36,741 bases of DNA, taken from positions 1 through 36,741 of the forward strand of contig JAFAGG010000102.1 in assembly GCA_023422955.1 (NCBI GenBank), in the 5' to 3' direction. A model generated the notes under the pieces. That model ran no database searches and was not told the origin of the DNA. It saw only the letters and a program-made list of their open reading frames with translations. Positions 7,151 through 16,433 of the stretch are shown piece by piece. The number at the start of each line of letters is the position of its first letter. The stretch's first letter is position 1. A program made the position numbers and the translations under genes. This DNA is from Pseudomonadota bacterium. GTDB lineage: Bacteria > Pseudomonadota > Gammaproteobacteria > Burkholderiales > Burkholderiaceae_D.

Positions 7151-7526
7151 AGTCGTCGAAATATTGTTGCAAGATTATCGCAGCAGCCTGCGCATCAATC
7201 AATTCGCCGCGACGGGAACTTATCACGGCCGAGGAATAACGCTCATCCACCAGCGCCGTTTTCACGCCGAAGCGCCCTTCCAGTTGATTGGCAAAACGAC
7301 GGCAGCGCACGGTCATTTCATGCTCGGCGCCATCCGGATGGCTGGGCAGACCGACCACGCAGACGGCGGGCTTCCATTCGCCTATCAACTTTTCCAGCAC
7401 CGCAAACTTGCCGTCGTTGGTCGCTTCAGCGATGACAAGCAGCGGCTCGGCCTGGCGCAGCAGCGTATTGCCGACCGCCACGCCTATGCGCTTCAGCCCG
7501 AAATCGAAAGCCAGGACCGTCTGCAC
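7131..7526 (-). CDS. ruvX: RuvX/YqgF-family putative pre-16S rRNA nuclease
   Basis: Protein of 131 residues, the usual size of YqgF. It begins MQTVLAFDFGLKRIGVAVG, the RNase H-like first strand with the catalytic Asp in FDFG, and has VVGLPSHPDGAEHEM in the middle and DERYSS with an acidic residue, and ends with an ILQQYFDD helix. The family completes 5' maturation of 16S rRNA and may act on Holliday junctions. It starts with GTG at 7526, only 3 bases after the yqgE stop, and overlaps pyrR by 20 bases. The yqgE-ruvX pair ahead of pyr genes is a widespread arrangement in beta- and gammaproteobacteria. Confidence 0.93.
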   Translation of the reverse strand: MQTVLAFDFGLKRIGVAVGNTLLRQAEPLLVIAEATNDGKFAVLEKLIGEWKPAVCVVGLPSHPDGAEHEMTVRCRRFANQLEGRFGVKTALVDERYSSAVISSRRGELIDAQAAAIILQQYFDDYAHFPS

Positions 7527-7529
7527 GAT

Positions 7530-8147
7530 CTAGGCATGCCCGGCTTCGCCGGTCAGCATGGAAACGTCGAATCCCAGCAGCTTCGTCGCCGTACTCAAAC
7601 GCTCGGGCACCGGCACATCGAACAGAATGCCCGGATCGGCTTTCACCGTCAGCCAGCCATTGCGCGCGATTTCCGCTTCCAGCTGGCCCGGGCTCCAGCC
7701 TGCGCTGCCCAGGGCAATCAGCATTTTCTCCGGGCTGTTGCCTTCAGCGACCGCTTCGAGAATATCCTTGGAAGTGGTCAGTGCGACCTCGTCGCTGATG
7801 CGCAGCGTGGAAGAATATTCATTCGGCAGGGTATGAAGGATGAAACCCCGTTCGATCTGCACCGGACCGCCGAACATCACCGGGCGCCCGCCAGGAGCCT
7901 GCGAATCCGTCGTAATTTCCAGCTTCAGCTCCAGCCGTTCAAACAGTATTTCAGCGCTCAGGTCGGTCGCCTTGTTGACGATGACGCCCAACGCACCTTG
8001 TTCATTGTGCTCGCAGATATAAACCACTGATCCGCCGAAGATGGGATCGATCATGGACGGCATCGCTATCAGGAAATGATCGGTCAGGTTCAATTCAGGG
8101 ACGGTCACGCTTTTTTCGATCGAGAAAGTAGGAGAGGTTGAGGTCAA
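7530..8147 (-). CDS. yqgE: YqgE/AlgH family protein (DUF179)
   Basis: Protein of up to 205 residues containing NLTDHFLIAMPSMIDPIFGGSVVYICEHN, written here in family style as HFLIAMPSM followed by VVYICEHN and GALGVIVN, then MFGGPVQIERGFILH and WSPGQLEAE near the end. These blocks define the DUF179/YqgE family. Molecular function is unknown; AlgH was named for an effect on alginate in Pseudomonas. It is the first gene of the yqgE-ruvX-pyrR-pyrB-pyrC' operon. The start is uncertain: TTG at 8147 and GTG at 8108 are both in frame, neither has a good Shine-Dalgarno sequence, and the first internal ATG would cut into the conserved block. An extended -10 promoter lies about 45 bases upstream of 8147. 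Confidence 0.88.
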   Translation of the reverse strand: MTSTSPTFSIEKSVTVPELNLTDHFLIAMPSMIDPIFGGSVVYICEHNEQGALGVIVNKATDLSAEILFERLELKLEITTDSQAPGGRPVMFGGPVQIERGFILHTLPNEYSSTLRISDEVALTTSKDILEAVAEGNSPEKMLIALGSAGWSPGQLEAEIARNGWLTVKADPGILFDVPVPERLSTATKLLGFDVSMLTGEAGHA

Positions 8148-8192
8148 ACCGACAAATTGCGACGCTGATCAGGCCCAGCGCGCATGAATGGC

Positions 8193-8201
8193 ATTTTATC
8201 A
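8193..8201 (-). promoter_or_regulatory. Extended -10 promoter element for the yqgE-pyr operon
   Basis: On the minus strand the sequence reads TGATAAAAT, an extended -10 (TGn) with TAAAAT, one mismatch from TATAAT. No good -35 hexamer is found 17 bases upstream, as expected for extended -10 promoters. It lies between the chpA terminator and the yqgE start, the right place for the operon's own promoter. Confidence 0.5.
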
Positions 8202-8281
8202 GGTTTGACACCCTCCTCCCCGAGCCGGAACAAAGGCAAGTGAGCCGCCGTGCTTTTGCTGCCTGGCGACAAGCGGCCCAT

Positions 8282-8312
8282 AAAAAAACCGGTTGCCTGG
8301 GCAACCGGTTTT
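8282..8312 (-). terminator. Strong intrinsic terminator of the pil-chp operon
   Basis: A near-perfect stem of AAAACCGGTTGCC against GGCAACCGGTTTT with a minimal loop is followed on the minus strand by a run of seven T residues. It begins 18 bases past the chpA stop codon and separates the Pil-Chp operon from the yqgE-pyr operon transcribed in the same direction. Confidence 0.92.
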
Positions 8313-8329
8313 CCATGAATCGGCAAATT

Positions 8330-11300
8330 TCAGTTCACCGCCTCTTTCTTGCCGATGTAGTGCTGGATGTGCTGGAGCAAATCCTCTTCCTTATAAGGTT
8401 TGCCCATGTACTCGTTAACGCCCAGCTCTTTTGCATAGTTGCGGTGCTTTTCCGCGGTACGGGAAGTAATCATGATGATGGGAATCTCGCCGGTACGCGC
8501 AGCGCCTCGCACGTTGCGCGCAAGATCGAAGCCATCCATGCGCGGCATTTCAATGTCGGCCAGGATCACGTCGGGCGTCACGGCTTGCAACTGCTCCAGC
8601 GCATCGATGCCATCCTTGGCCAGCACCACCTGGTAACCTTCACGCGTCAGGAAACGCTGGGTAACGCGACGCACCGTCAGCGAATCATCGACCACCATCA
8701 CGATAGGCTGGGTACGCAGGCCCTGCACCGGTTCGGCGACAACATTTGTCGGACTGGATGCGGCCAGCTCCGCCACTGCGCCCAGGTTGTCGGCATCTTG
8801 CGCTTGCGTCAGGCGCGGCGCACGGGGCATGTCCTTGCCGCGCTGCTCCAGCAGCACCGGGTCCAGGATCAGTACGATGTCGCCGGGGCCGGTCACGGTA
8901 GCACCTACCACGCCGATCAGGCGAGCCAGTTGCGGTCCTACATTCTTGACCACAACCTCGCGATTGCCCAGCACTTGGTCGACGTGAATCGCGACCCGTT
9001 CATCGCCGCTGCGCAGAATCACGACCGGCGTGTATTCCTGCGTGAGCGGCGCAGTGCGCAAATCTCCCAGCAGGCTTGCCAGATAACGAACCGGCACGCG
9101 ACTGCCGCGCCAGCTGATCGACCCGTCGTTGTAGACAGCCGCCAGCGCGTTCGCGCGCAACTGCTGCACCTGCTCCACCAGCGCCGTCGGCACCGCATAA
9201 GTTTTCCCGCCGGCTATCACCAGCACGACCTGCGTCACCGCCATGCTCAGCGGCAGGCGAATCACGAACTGCGTGCCGCGCCCGGTATCGCTGTAGACGG
9301 AAATACGGCCGCCGACTGCCGCCGCTTCCGCGCGCACCACATCCAGACCGACACCGCGGCCGGCCAGTTCCGTGACTTCTGAAGCCGTGGAAAAACCGGG
9401 ATGGAAAATGAATTCCTGGATTTCGTTATCCGCAACTTCCATCTCGTTCGTCAGCAAACCGACTGCTTCTGCCTTGGAGCGTATGCGGGACAGATTCAGA
9501 CCCTGGCCATCATCTGCCACAGAAATCACGATCTCGTTGCCATCCTGCAGAATCTCGACCTGGATCTCGCCGGTCTCGCTCTTTCCTGCCGCCAGTCTGG
9601 CCTCGCGCGACTCGACGCCATGCACGATGGAGTTACGCAGCAGATGTTCGAAAGGGCCGGCCATTTTTTCCAGCACGCTGCGGTCCAGCTCCACCGAGCC
9701 GCCGCGAATATCGAGATTCACGCGCTTGCCGGTTTCCTTGGCGGCCTGGCGCGTTACGCGATACAGGCGTTCCGAAATATTTGCGAACTGCACCATGCGC
9801 ACTCGCATCAGGTCCTGCTGCAGTTCACGCGTCAAGCGGGCTTGAGCGCCCAGGTCATCCAGGGTGCCTTCCACGCTGCGCGTCAGGTTCTGCTGCAGCG
9901 AAGTAACGTCATTGACGTTCTCCGCCATGATGCGAGTCAGTTCCTGCAGGCGCGTGAAACGGTCGAACTCCAGCGGATCGAAATCACGATCGGCAGACTG
10001 CGCCATTTGCGATGCCATTTGCGTCTCGGCCTGGATTTCCATCTCGCGCAAATGGATGCGCAGCCTGGCCATGTTATCGGTCAGATCATGTAGCGAGTGG
10101 CGCAAGGTACCCACTTCGGTTTCTATCTTGGAACGCGAAATCGACACTTCACCGGCGTGATTCAGCAAGCGGTCCAGCATATCGGAGCGTACGCGGACCA
10201 GCGGCACCGTGATCGGCTGAGCCGGCACCGGCGCTGCATCCGTTTCCTGCAAGGCGCGCGCTGGCTGCACCGGCGTGCTGGTGCGTGTCATTACTGCATT
10301 GGGTGCAGTGGCGGATTCTGCTTCGCTTGCCGCAACGGAAGCAGCGGCAAAATATTCCTCGGCATTCGCCGCACTGTCTGATGCCGCAGGCACTGCCGGC
10401 GGATGCTGAATGTGCTCGAACATCTGCAAGCCGGCATCCATGTGCGCCAGCAGTTCATCGACGTCCGAGGCGCTCACCGAGCCTGTTCCCGTCAGATGCT
10501 GAATCTGGCTTTCCATTTCATGCAGATGCTGACCCAAGGCCATCGCACCCGCCATGCGTGCACTGCCCTTGAGGGTATGCAGATGACGCAACATGGCCTG
10601 CGAAGGCTGCAGATTGGCAGGATCAGCCTGCCACTCGCGCAATGCCTGCTGCATCTGCGGCAGCACGTCACTGCCCTCCTCCAGGAAGACCGGCAGCAGG
10701 TCGGCATCGATGTCATCTTTGGGGAGCGGCTCAGCGCCGGCGTCGCCTGCCGGCACATGGTCGAACAGAGACTCTTCCGAATCATCCGTACCATTCGCAT
10801 CCAGAACCGGCTGCGCTATCGAGGCAGGACGAGCAGCGGGCGGAACGGACACGGCTGCCGGCGATGATGCCTGCAATCCGCTCTCCTCAACCGCTTCGGC
10901 CGCCGGTGCCTGCGGACCTTCGCGATCGGCCCTGGCAAACACCTCGCGCTGAAGATCCTCCAGCAAGCGTATTTGTTCCGGCTGCGCATCGGGCATCTCG
11001 CACAGCGCGAATTGCTGAAGCATGCCCTTGATGCGCTCCACCGACTCATCCAGCAAATCGAATTCCTGCTCCTGCAATGTCACCGGATTACGCATCAGGG
11101 TTTGCAATACCATTTCCAGCGCGTGGGCCAGTTCCTGCATCGCATCGAACCCGACCGTAGCTGAACTGCCAGCCAGCGAATGAGCCGCTGCCACCGCCAC
11201 CTGTGATACCGGCCGCTCGACTTCATGCCTCCACTCCGCGAGATCCTGGCCCAGCAAGCGCGCCAGCTCATCCGTTTCCGCCATATAGATGTTATAAAGC

Positions 11301-13984
11301 GGCACACTGATCTGCAGATCGCCGATGCGTTTTACGGTGTCGTCATGCAGCGCCTCAATCGGGGATGGTGCCGGAAAGCCTATGATGTTGGACTCTGACG
11401 AGCTATCCACCTGCGTCGGTTCAGCGAAAGTCGAAGGCGATGACAAATCTTCTTCCGCTTCGCCCAAACCATCGTACTCGCCATCCAGGCTTGCGGAAAA
11501 ATCTTCATCTTCCAGCGGCGTCAGAACGATTTCTTCATCCGCTCCCGGCGCCATGCCGAATGCATCATCGACAAAGGCTTCTTCCTCTACCGACAATCCG
11601 GCCAGGGATTCTTCCAGCGCTGCGTCTTGTTCATTCTGCTTGCCAGCCACTTCCTGTGCCGGCTCCTCATAATGAAAAGCTTGTCCTTGCTTGACGCTAT
11701 CTGCCGCTGCAATCAGGGCATCGGGATTACAGGGGACGCCATTCTGCTGCTGCAGATCGTCTACCCAGCGATTTATCACCTCCCCGGCCTTGTCCAGCAG
11801 GGCGAAAAGATCGGGTGTGGCCGCCTGCCCATTTGCCAGGTGCAGGTTCAGCACCTGCTCGATAGCCCATGCACCGCTGCTGAAACGATCCAGCGCGACC
11901 ATGCGGCTGCTGCCCTTGAGGGTATGGAAACAGCGACGCACCGTCGTCATGTTTTCCTGATTTTCCGGTGCGCTTCTTAACTGCTTAATGTTTTCCGCGG
12001 CGCAGTCCAGCACTTCGCGCGCTTCTTCGAGGAAAATCCCGAGCAATTCCGCATCAATGGCTTGCTGCTCTTCCTCTTCAGCTCCTGTCGCAGCAGGCAC
12101 ATGCACTGCGCTTGCGGCTGGCGCAATTGCCGGCTCGGCGACAGCCGGCGCCGTTTCAACGATCGGGGAGTGCGCGGAATGCGATGGCGACGATGCCGGT
12201 TCTTCCGTATCGTCCAGCAGCAGGGAGTCGGATGCGATCCGAGAACTACTATTTTTTTTTTCGACCACATTCGCCTGGAAGACACCAAGCTGGTCGTTGA
12301 AAGAGAATTGCTTTCTTGCGCTATCAGGATTTAATCGCAGCCGCTCTATGAAGAAACTCAGGGCGCCTACATTTTGCGCAAGTTGCTGAAAGGCTTCCGA
12401 AGACGGCGACGCTTCCGCTTCCGCCTGTATGAAACGCTGCACCATGGCACGGACATGTGCTATCGCCTTCAGCGCATGCGGCTGGTCAAGCACGACCATT
12501 GCCCCTTCAAGCTGATGCAGCATGTCATCGACGGGCTTCAAGGGCTCCGTATTGCCGGGATTGGCAAAGTACTCATCCAGCACCTTCTCCACCTGATCCA
12601 GGCTGGATTGCATTTGCGCCACCAGCACCGCCATGGTTTGCTCTTCCATCGCGGCCCGCGAGATGTCATCAACCCACGCACCTTCGGATGCCGCCTCATC
12701 GCCACTGGCCAAGGCCAGCAAGCGCCCCATCAGGGCATCGGCTTCGTCAGAAAAATTTTCATTCAAACGATGCGGATGATGCAGCACGTTTTCGACAAAC
12801 AGAAGACTGGTGGCGACCTCCAGCCCCAGGTTGTCGCCTGCGCCCGTGCGAGCGCTATGGCGCGCAATGCCATTCAGTTTGCGCAGCAGGTTGGAGAAAG
12901 GTTCGGAGTTCAGTCGAATGCCCGCCTCCGCCAGCGCCTGCATCTGCTGCTCGAATGCGGGAACCGAAGCTGCATCACCGGCAGCGATGCGCCCCCACAG
13001 GCTCTTGGCACGGGCAACCCTATCCTTGGCCAGCGCCAGCACCTCGCTGTTAATCTGTCCGTAACGCTTCTCGTCGTAATTTGCAGGTACCGAGCCTTCA
13101 AGCTGATAGGCACGGCGAATTTTCAGCATGTCACGCGTAGGCTTTTTGGCTTGTGCGATAAAGAACAGACCGTCCCGCAGCAATCTTTCTGCGGGCGCAG
13201 CGCTGCCGTTGGCGAGGCGCCGGATTTGCAGATTGATGCGTGCAAACAGCTGCTTCACATAAACTTCACGTCCTATGCTTCCCGATGCAACGCCTTCTGC
13301 AAAAGCACGCATCACGCGCCAGAATGCGCGAGCCTGCGGCGATGTCTGCGCGGCTTCGATCTGCTTGATAATGCCCGCCATTGCCGCCGAATAGGCGTTC
13401 TCGGTTGCCGGATCGGCGCTCTTCAGGAAAGGCAATAGCAGTTGTTCATAATGCTGGCGCAGTTCGCGGAAATTCGCCGGTACCGGCACTGCCTCTGCCA
13501 TAGCGGGCCGTATCGATAGATCGGGGAAAAATAAATCAGCGGGATGAATGCGTGCGCCGCCGCGGCTCTCCAGCAGGCTGCGGTAATAGGGAAAGAGACG
13601 TACCGGCTGATGCGGCTCGCCTGCCAGCAGCTCCTCCAGATACTCCACCACGGCATCACAGGCCGATGCAACAACCTTGGCAATCTCTTCCGTCAGTTCA
13701 AGCTGACCTGCCTCCAGCCGGTCGAGCAGGTCTTCCACTGTTTCGGTAACGATGCCTACACCATCGACATCGACCACCTGCAAAGCGCCATGCGCCTGAT
13801 GCAGCGAGGTCTTGGCTCGATGGAGACTGGCGGTGCGTGCTTCGGCCTGTTGCGCAGCGGCTTCCTGGATTGCGCTACGGGTACGCGCGAGCGTTTCGCG
13901 GACTTCTGCCATCACCCATGACAAAGGCCCGGTATCGAAATCGTGTTGTCCACCGTCCGGTGCGGTTGAAGAAGGGGTCGTCAT
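8330..13984 (-). CDS. chpA: ChpA/PilL-type CheA hybrid histidine kinase of the type IV pilus chemosensory system
   Basis: Protein of 1884 residues. The N-terminal about 570 residues are FimL-like with a degenerate Hpt. A linker follows, then three canonical Hpt domains with phospho-acceptor histidines H687 (HTLKGSSR), H935 (HSLAGSS) and H1136 (HTLKGSAR), a dimerization helix pair (about 1275-1340), a HATPase domain (N1451 in LLRNSIVHG, DDGQG from D1491, GRGVGLDVV), a CheW-like domain (about 1600-1740) and a C-terminal receiver with D1810 in ADIEMPRMDG. In Pseudomonas ChpA phosphorylates PilG and PilH to control pilus extension and retraction and cAMP. Here fewer Hpt domains are recognizable than the several in Pseudomonas. 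The GAGG site before the ATG supports the start. An A10 run at 12252-12261 (codons 575-578) is followed by TAGTAG in the next frame. Confidence 0.94.
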   Translation of the reverse strand: MTTPSSTAPDGGQHDFDTGPLSWVMAEVRETLARTRSAIQEAAAQQAEARTASLHRAKTSLHQAHGALQVVDVDGVGIVTETVEDLLDRLEAGQLELTEEIAKVVASACDAVVEYLEELLAGEPHQPVRLFPYYRSLLESRGGARIHPADLFFPDLSIRPAMAEAVPVPANFRELRQHYEQLLLPFLKSADPATENAYSAAMAGIIKQIEAAQTSPQARAFWRVMRAFAEGVASGSIGREVYVKQLFARINLQIRRLANGSAAPAERLLRDGLFFIAQAKKPTRDMLKIRRAYQLEGSVPANYDEKRYGQINSEVLALAKDRVARAKSLWGRIAAGDAASVPAFEQQMQALAEAGIRLNSEPFSNLLRKLNGIARHSARTGAGDNLGLEVATSLLFVENVLHHPHRLNENFSDEADALMGRLLALASGDEAASEGAWVDDISRAAMEEQTMAVLVAQMQSSLDQVEKVLDEYFANPGNTEPLKPVDDMLHQLEGAMVVLDQPHALKAIAHVRAMVQRFIQAEAEASPSSEAFQQLAQNVGALSFFIERLRLNPDSARKQFSFNDQLGVFQANVVEKKNSSSRIASDSLLLDDTEEPASSPSHSAHSPIVETAPAVAEPAIAPAASAVHVPAATGAEEEEQQAIDAELLGIFLEEAREVLDCAAENIKQLRSAPENQENMTTVRRCFHTLKGSSRMVALDRFSSGAWAIEQVLNLHLANGQAATPDLFALLDKAGEVINRWVDDLQQQNGVPCNPDALIAAADSVKQGQAFHYEEPAQEVAGKQNEQDAALEESLAGLSVEEEAFVDDAFGMAPGADEEIVLTPLEDEDFSASLDGEYDGLGEAEEDLSSPSTFAEPTQVDSSSESNIIGFPAPSPIEALHDDTVKRIGDLQISVPLYNIYMAETDELARLLGQDLAEWRHEVERPVSQVAVAAAHSLAGSSATVGFDAMQELAHALEMVLQTLMRNPVTLQEQEFDLLDESVERIKGMLQQFALCEMPDAQPEQIRLLEDLQREVFARADREGPQAPAAEAVEESGLQASSPAAVSVPPAARPASIAQPVLDANGTDDSEESLFDHVPAGDAGAEPLPKDDIDADLLPVFLEEGSDVLPQMQQALREWQADPANLQPSQAMLRHLHTLKGSARMAGAMALGQHLHEMESQIQHLTGTGSVSASDVDELLAHMDAGLQMFEHIQHPPAVPAASDSAANAEEYFAAASVAASEAESATAPNAVMTRTSTPVQPARALQETDAAPVPAQPITVPLVRVRSDMLDRLLNHAGEVSISRSKIETEVGTLRHSLHDLTDNMARLRIHLREMEIQAETQMASQMAQSADRDFDPLEFDRFTRLQELTRIMAENVNDVTSLQQNLTRSVEGTLDDLGAQARLTRELQQDLMRVRMVQFANISERLYRVTRQAAKETGKRVNLDIRGGSVELDRSVLEKMAGPFEHLLRNSIVHGVESREARLAAGKSETGEIQVEILQDGNEIVISVADDGQGLNLSRIRSKAEAVGLLTNEMEVADNEIQEFIFHPGFSTASEVTELAGRGVGLDVVRAEAAAVGGRISVYSDTGRGTQFVIRLPLSMAVTQVVLVIAGGKTYAVPTALVEQVQQLRANALAAVYNDGSISWRGSRVPVRYLASLLGDLRTAPLTQEYTPVVILRSGDERVAIHVDQVLGNREVVVKNVGPQLARLIGVVGATVTGPGDIVLILDPVLLEQRGKDMPRAPRLTQAQDADNLGAVAELAASSPTNVVAEPVQGLRTQPIVMVVDDSLTVRRVTQRFLTREGYQVVLAKDGIDALEQLQAVTPDVILADIEMPRMDGFDLARNVRGAARTGEIPIIMITSRTAEKHRNYAKELGVNEYMGKPYKEEDLLQHIQHYIGKKEAVN

Positions 13985-14089
13985 AAAGCCTCGTCATTTC
14001 GAAAGACGGCCTCGCCATCCTGATGGCTGACCGGCGCGGCCAGGCCAAGCTGCCGCGCCTGCATGAAATCGGATATTGCCTGCTGCGGT

Positions 14090-16387
14090 TTAGGCAACAC
14101 GGAAACGCGCCACGGAATCTTTCAGCTCCTCAGCCAGTTTCGACAGCTCGCGAATCGAGTTGGCGGTCTGCTGCGTACCCTGCTGCGTCTGCTCGGTAAC
14201 TTCCAGAATGTGCTGGATGTTTTCAGCCACGCCATTCGCGGATGAAGCCTGTTGTTCGGTCGCAGACGAAATGCCCTGAATCAGTTCCGCCAGCTGGTTC
14301 GATACGCGCTGAATGTCGGTCAGTGCAGCACCTGCGGCATCAGACAGCTTGGCACCTTCCACCACACCCTGGGTGGAACGTTCCATGGCGGCGACTGCAT
14401 CATGCGTATCGGTCTGAATGGTGCGCACCAGCGCGCCAATCTGCTTGGTTGCTTCGCCGGAGCGTTCCGCCAGTCGCTGCACCTCTTCCGCAACCACCGA
14501 GAAACCGCGGCCGGCCTCACCGGCGGAAGCCGCCTGAATCGCAGCATTCAGCGCCAGCACGTTGGTCTGTTCGGTAATGTCGGAAATCAGCTCGGTGATT
14601 TCGCCAATCTCCTGCGAGGACTCGCCCAGACGCTTGATTCGCTTGGAGGTTTCCTGAATCTGTTCGCGAATCTCGTTCATACCCTTGATCGCGTTTTCCA
14701 CCGCCTTCGCACCCTGCGATGCCACCGTCACGGACTGACGCGCCACCTCGGCAGATTCGTTGGCGGAACGTGAAACCTCGGTAATCTGAACGGCCATTTT
14801 CAGTACTGCCTGGCCGGTTTCCTGAATCTCGCGCGATTGCTCTTGTGAAGCCGCCAGCAGTTCAGTCGAAATGTTCTGCGCCTGATCGGATGCGCGCGTG
14901 ACCTGCTCTGCCGTTTCGGTTACGCGTCCCACCAGCACGCGCAGCTCTTCCACCGTGTAGTTCAGCGAGTCGGCGATCGCGCCGGTAATGTCTTCCGACA
15001 CTGTGGCCTGCACCGTCAAGTCACCGTCCGCCACTTCTTGCAGTTCGTTCATCAGTCGCAGAATTGCGGCCTGGTTACGATCGTTGGCGGCTTTGGCTTC
15101 CTCTTCCTGGGATTGCGCCATCTGCCTTTGTCCCTCAGCCGCTTCACGGCGCAGGTCTGCTTCGCGGGTACGGTTACGGCTATCCTGCAGGAAAGCCACT
15201 GCGATACCGCCGGCGGACATCAGCGCGAGGAGGGCAAAGAAAACCAGCGCCCAGAATGGCCATGACTTGGTGTCGCCCGCTTCCTGGTAAGCCTGCTCCA
15301 GTTGGGTCAGCTTTTCCTTGAATGCTTCGTTTTCGTTAAAGATCGTATGCTCGGCACGCTTGGCCGCAATGAAGTTCTGCAGGCCGCCGAGAATTTCGGC
15401 AATCGGCTTCTGATAATCGGTAAAGAGCGTTTGCAGTTCGGTCAGCCTGTCGCGGGTATCCTTGTCGGTCGTAGCGGGCAAGCGCAATGCTTCGCTACCA
15501 TTAAGCAGCCCTTCGATGATGTCGCGGAAGGCATTGGTGTCCTTGCCCAGCAAGAAGGCGGTTTCCGGGTTCACGCCTTCCGACGTCAGAAACTCATTGG
15601 CGCCCCTGCCCAGACGCTGGGTCAACATCGCCAATTGACCCGCTGCCGCGATTTCACGTGCGGAAGCATTGGCCTGTGCTTTCAGCGTCGCAATCTGCTC
15701 ACTCAATTCAAGCAGCACGGGAGTGGTTTCATTCAGTTCCTGCAGCGTGGCACCGAATCCGGACAACTGTTCGCGGAATCGCAGGATGGTCGCCGCCGAC
15801 TGATTGGAAGCTGCCCACAGGTCTGCGGTTTCCTTCAGCATGGCGGCCAGCTCGCCTTCCGCTGCCGGGATATCACGTCCCTGATAAACGCCGCCTTCTG
15901 CCAGCACTTTCAAGTCATTGTTCAACTGCTGACGGCTGTCCTCCAATTGCTTGAACGCTTCCAGGTTACCCTGAATGGCATTGGGTGCGGCCTTACCGAC
16001 ACGCTGCGAGTGCATCAGTGCATGGCCGGCAATTTGTGTGCGGGACACATTAATGGTGGACAAGTGAGTATTCAGCGCGACCAGGAACATGCTGAGCGCC
16101 AGCGAAGCCATCAGCACGATCATCAGTATGTTGATCTGACGACGCAAGGGAAGATTGCCAATCAGCGGCAGGCGCAAACCCTCGCGGGCACGCAGCGGAT
16201 CGATGATGGTGGCATTGGGATCGATCAGAATCCGTTCTTGCGATGAGCCTCTGTCGCCCTGCTGAAACATATCCTGTGCCGACCTATCCGGCTGCTCCTC
16301 CAGGGCCGACTGTTGCGCAATGTCGTCTTCCTGTCCGGTCTGTTCTTCCTTCTTATTCTTGGAAAGGAAAGGTAAGTTAAATGCCAT
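14090..16387 (-). CDS. pilJ: Type IV pilus methyl-accepting chemotaxis protein PilJ
   Basis: Protein of 765 residues. A polar cytoplasmic N-terminus of about 85 residues precedes TM1 (about 86-106). The periplasmic part up to about 375 contains two repeated PilJ-type sensor modules (for example HALMHSQRVGKAAPNAIQG and a matching LAMLTQRLGRGANEFL, each a helix with QR-G). TM2 spans about 377-400, then a HAMP-like region and a long coiled-coil signalling domain with the hairpin tip EEVQRLAERSGEATKQIGAL. PilJ senses surface contact or pilin and controls ChpA through PilI. It lies 46 bases after pilI and 105 before chpA. A GGGGGAC site precedes the ATG. No cheR or cheB gene to modify it occurs in the cluster. 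Confidence 0.94.
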   Translation of the reverse strand: MAFNLPFLSKNKKEEQTGQEDDIAQQSALEEQPDRSAQDMFQQGDRGSSQERILIDPNATIIDPLRAREGLRLPLIGNLPLRRQINILMIVLMASLALSMFLVALNTHLSTINVSRTQIAGHALMHSQRVGKAAPNAIQGNLEAFKQLEDSRQQLNNDLKVLAEGGVYQGRDIPAAEGELAAMLKETADLWAASNQSAATILRFREQLSGFGATLQELNETTPVLLELSEQIATLKAQANASAREIAAAGQLAMLTQRLGRGANEFLTSEGVNPETAFLLGKDTNAFRDIIEGLLNGSEALRLPATTDKDTRDRLTELQTLFTDYQKPIAEILGGLQNFIAAKRAEHTIFNENEAFKEKLTQLEQAYQEAGDTKSWPFWALVFFALLALMSAGGIAVAFLQDSRNRTREADLRREAAEGQRQMAQSQEEEAKAANDRNQAAILRLMNELQEVADGDLTVQATVSEDITGAIADSLNYTVEELRVLVGRVTETAEQVTRASDQAQNISTELLAASQEQSREIQETGQAVLKMAVQITEVSRSANESAEVARQSVTVASQGAKAVENAIKGMNEIREQIQETSKRIKRLGESSQEIGEITELISDITEQTNVLALNAAIQAASAGEAGRGFSVVAEEVQRLAERSGEATKQIGALVRTIQTDTHDAVAAMERSTQGVVEGAKLSDAAGAALTDIQRVSNQLAELIQGISSATEQQASSANGVAENIQHILEVTEQTQQGTQQTANSIRELSKLAEELKDSVARFRVA

Positions 16388-16433
16388 TGCTAAGTCCCCC
16401 AGTTTTTTTCACAGCCGAGTCAATGCCGGCCTG

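Noticed and set aside
8138..9382. Plus-strand ORF (414 codons), and others at 12374-13438 and 15302-16246, antisense to chpA and pilJ
   Set aside because: All oppose recognizable domains of the Pil-Chp proteins and have atypical composition; no evidence of real translation.
12252..12261. chpA as a frameshifted pseudogene at the homopolymer
   Set aside because: The frame given by the sequence is intact through the A10 tract and all downstream domains are complete, so the gene is not broken here.
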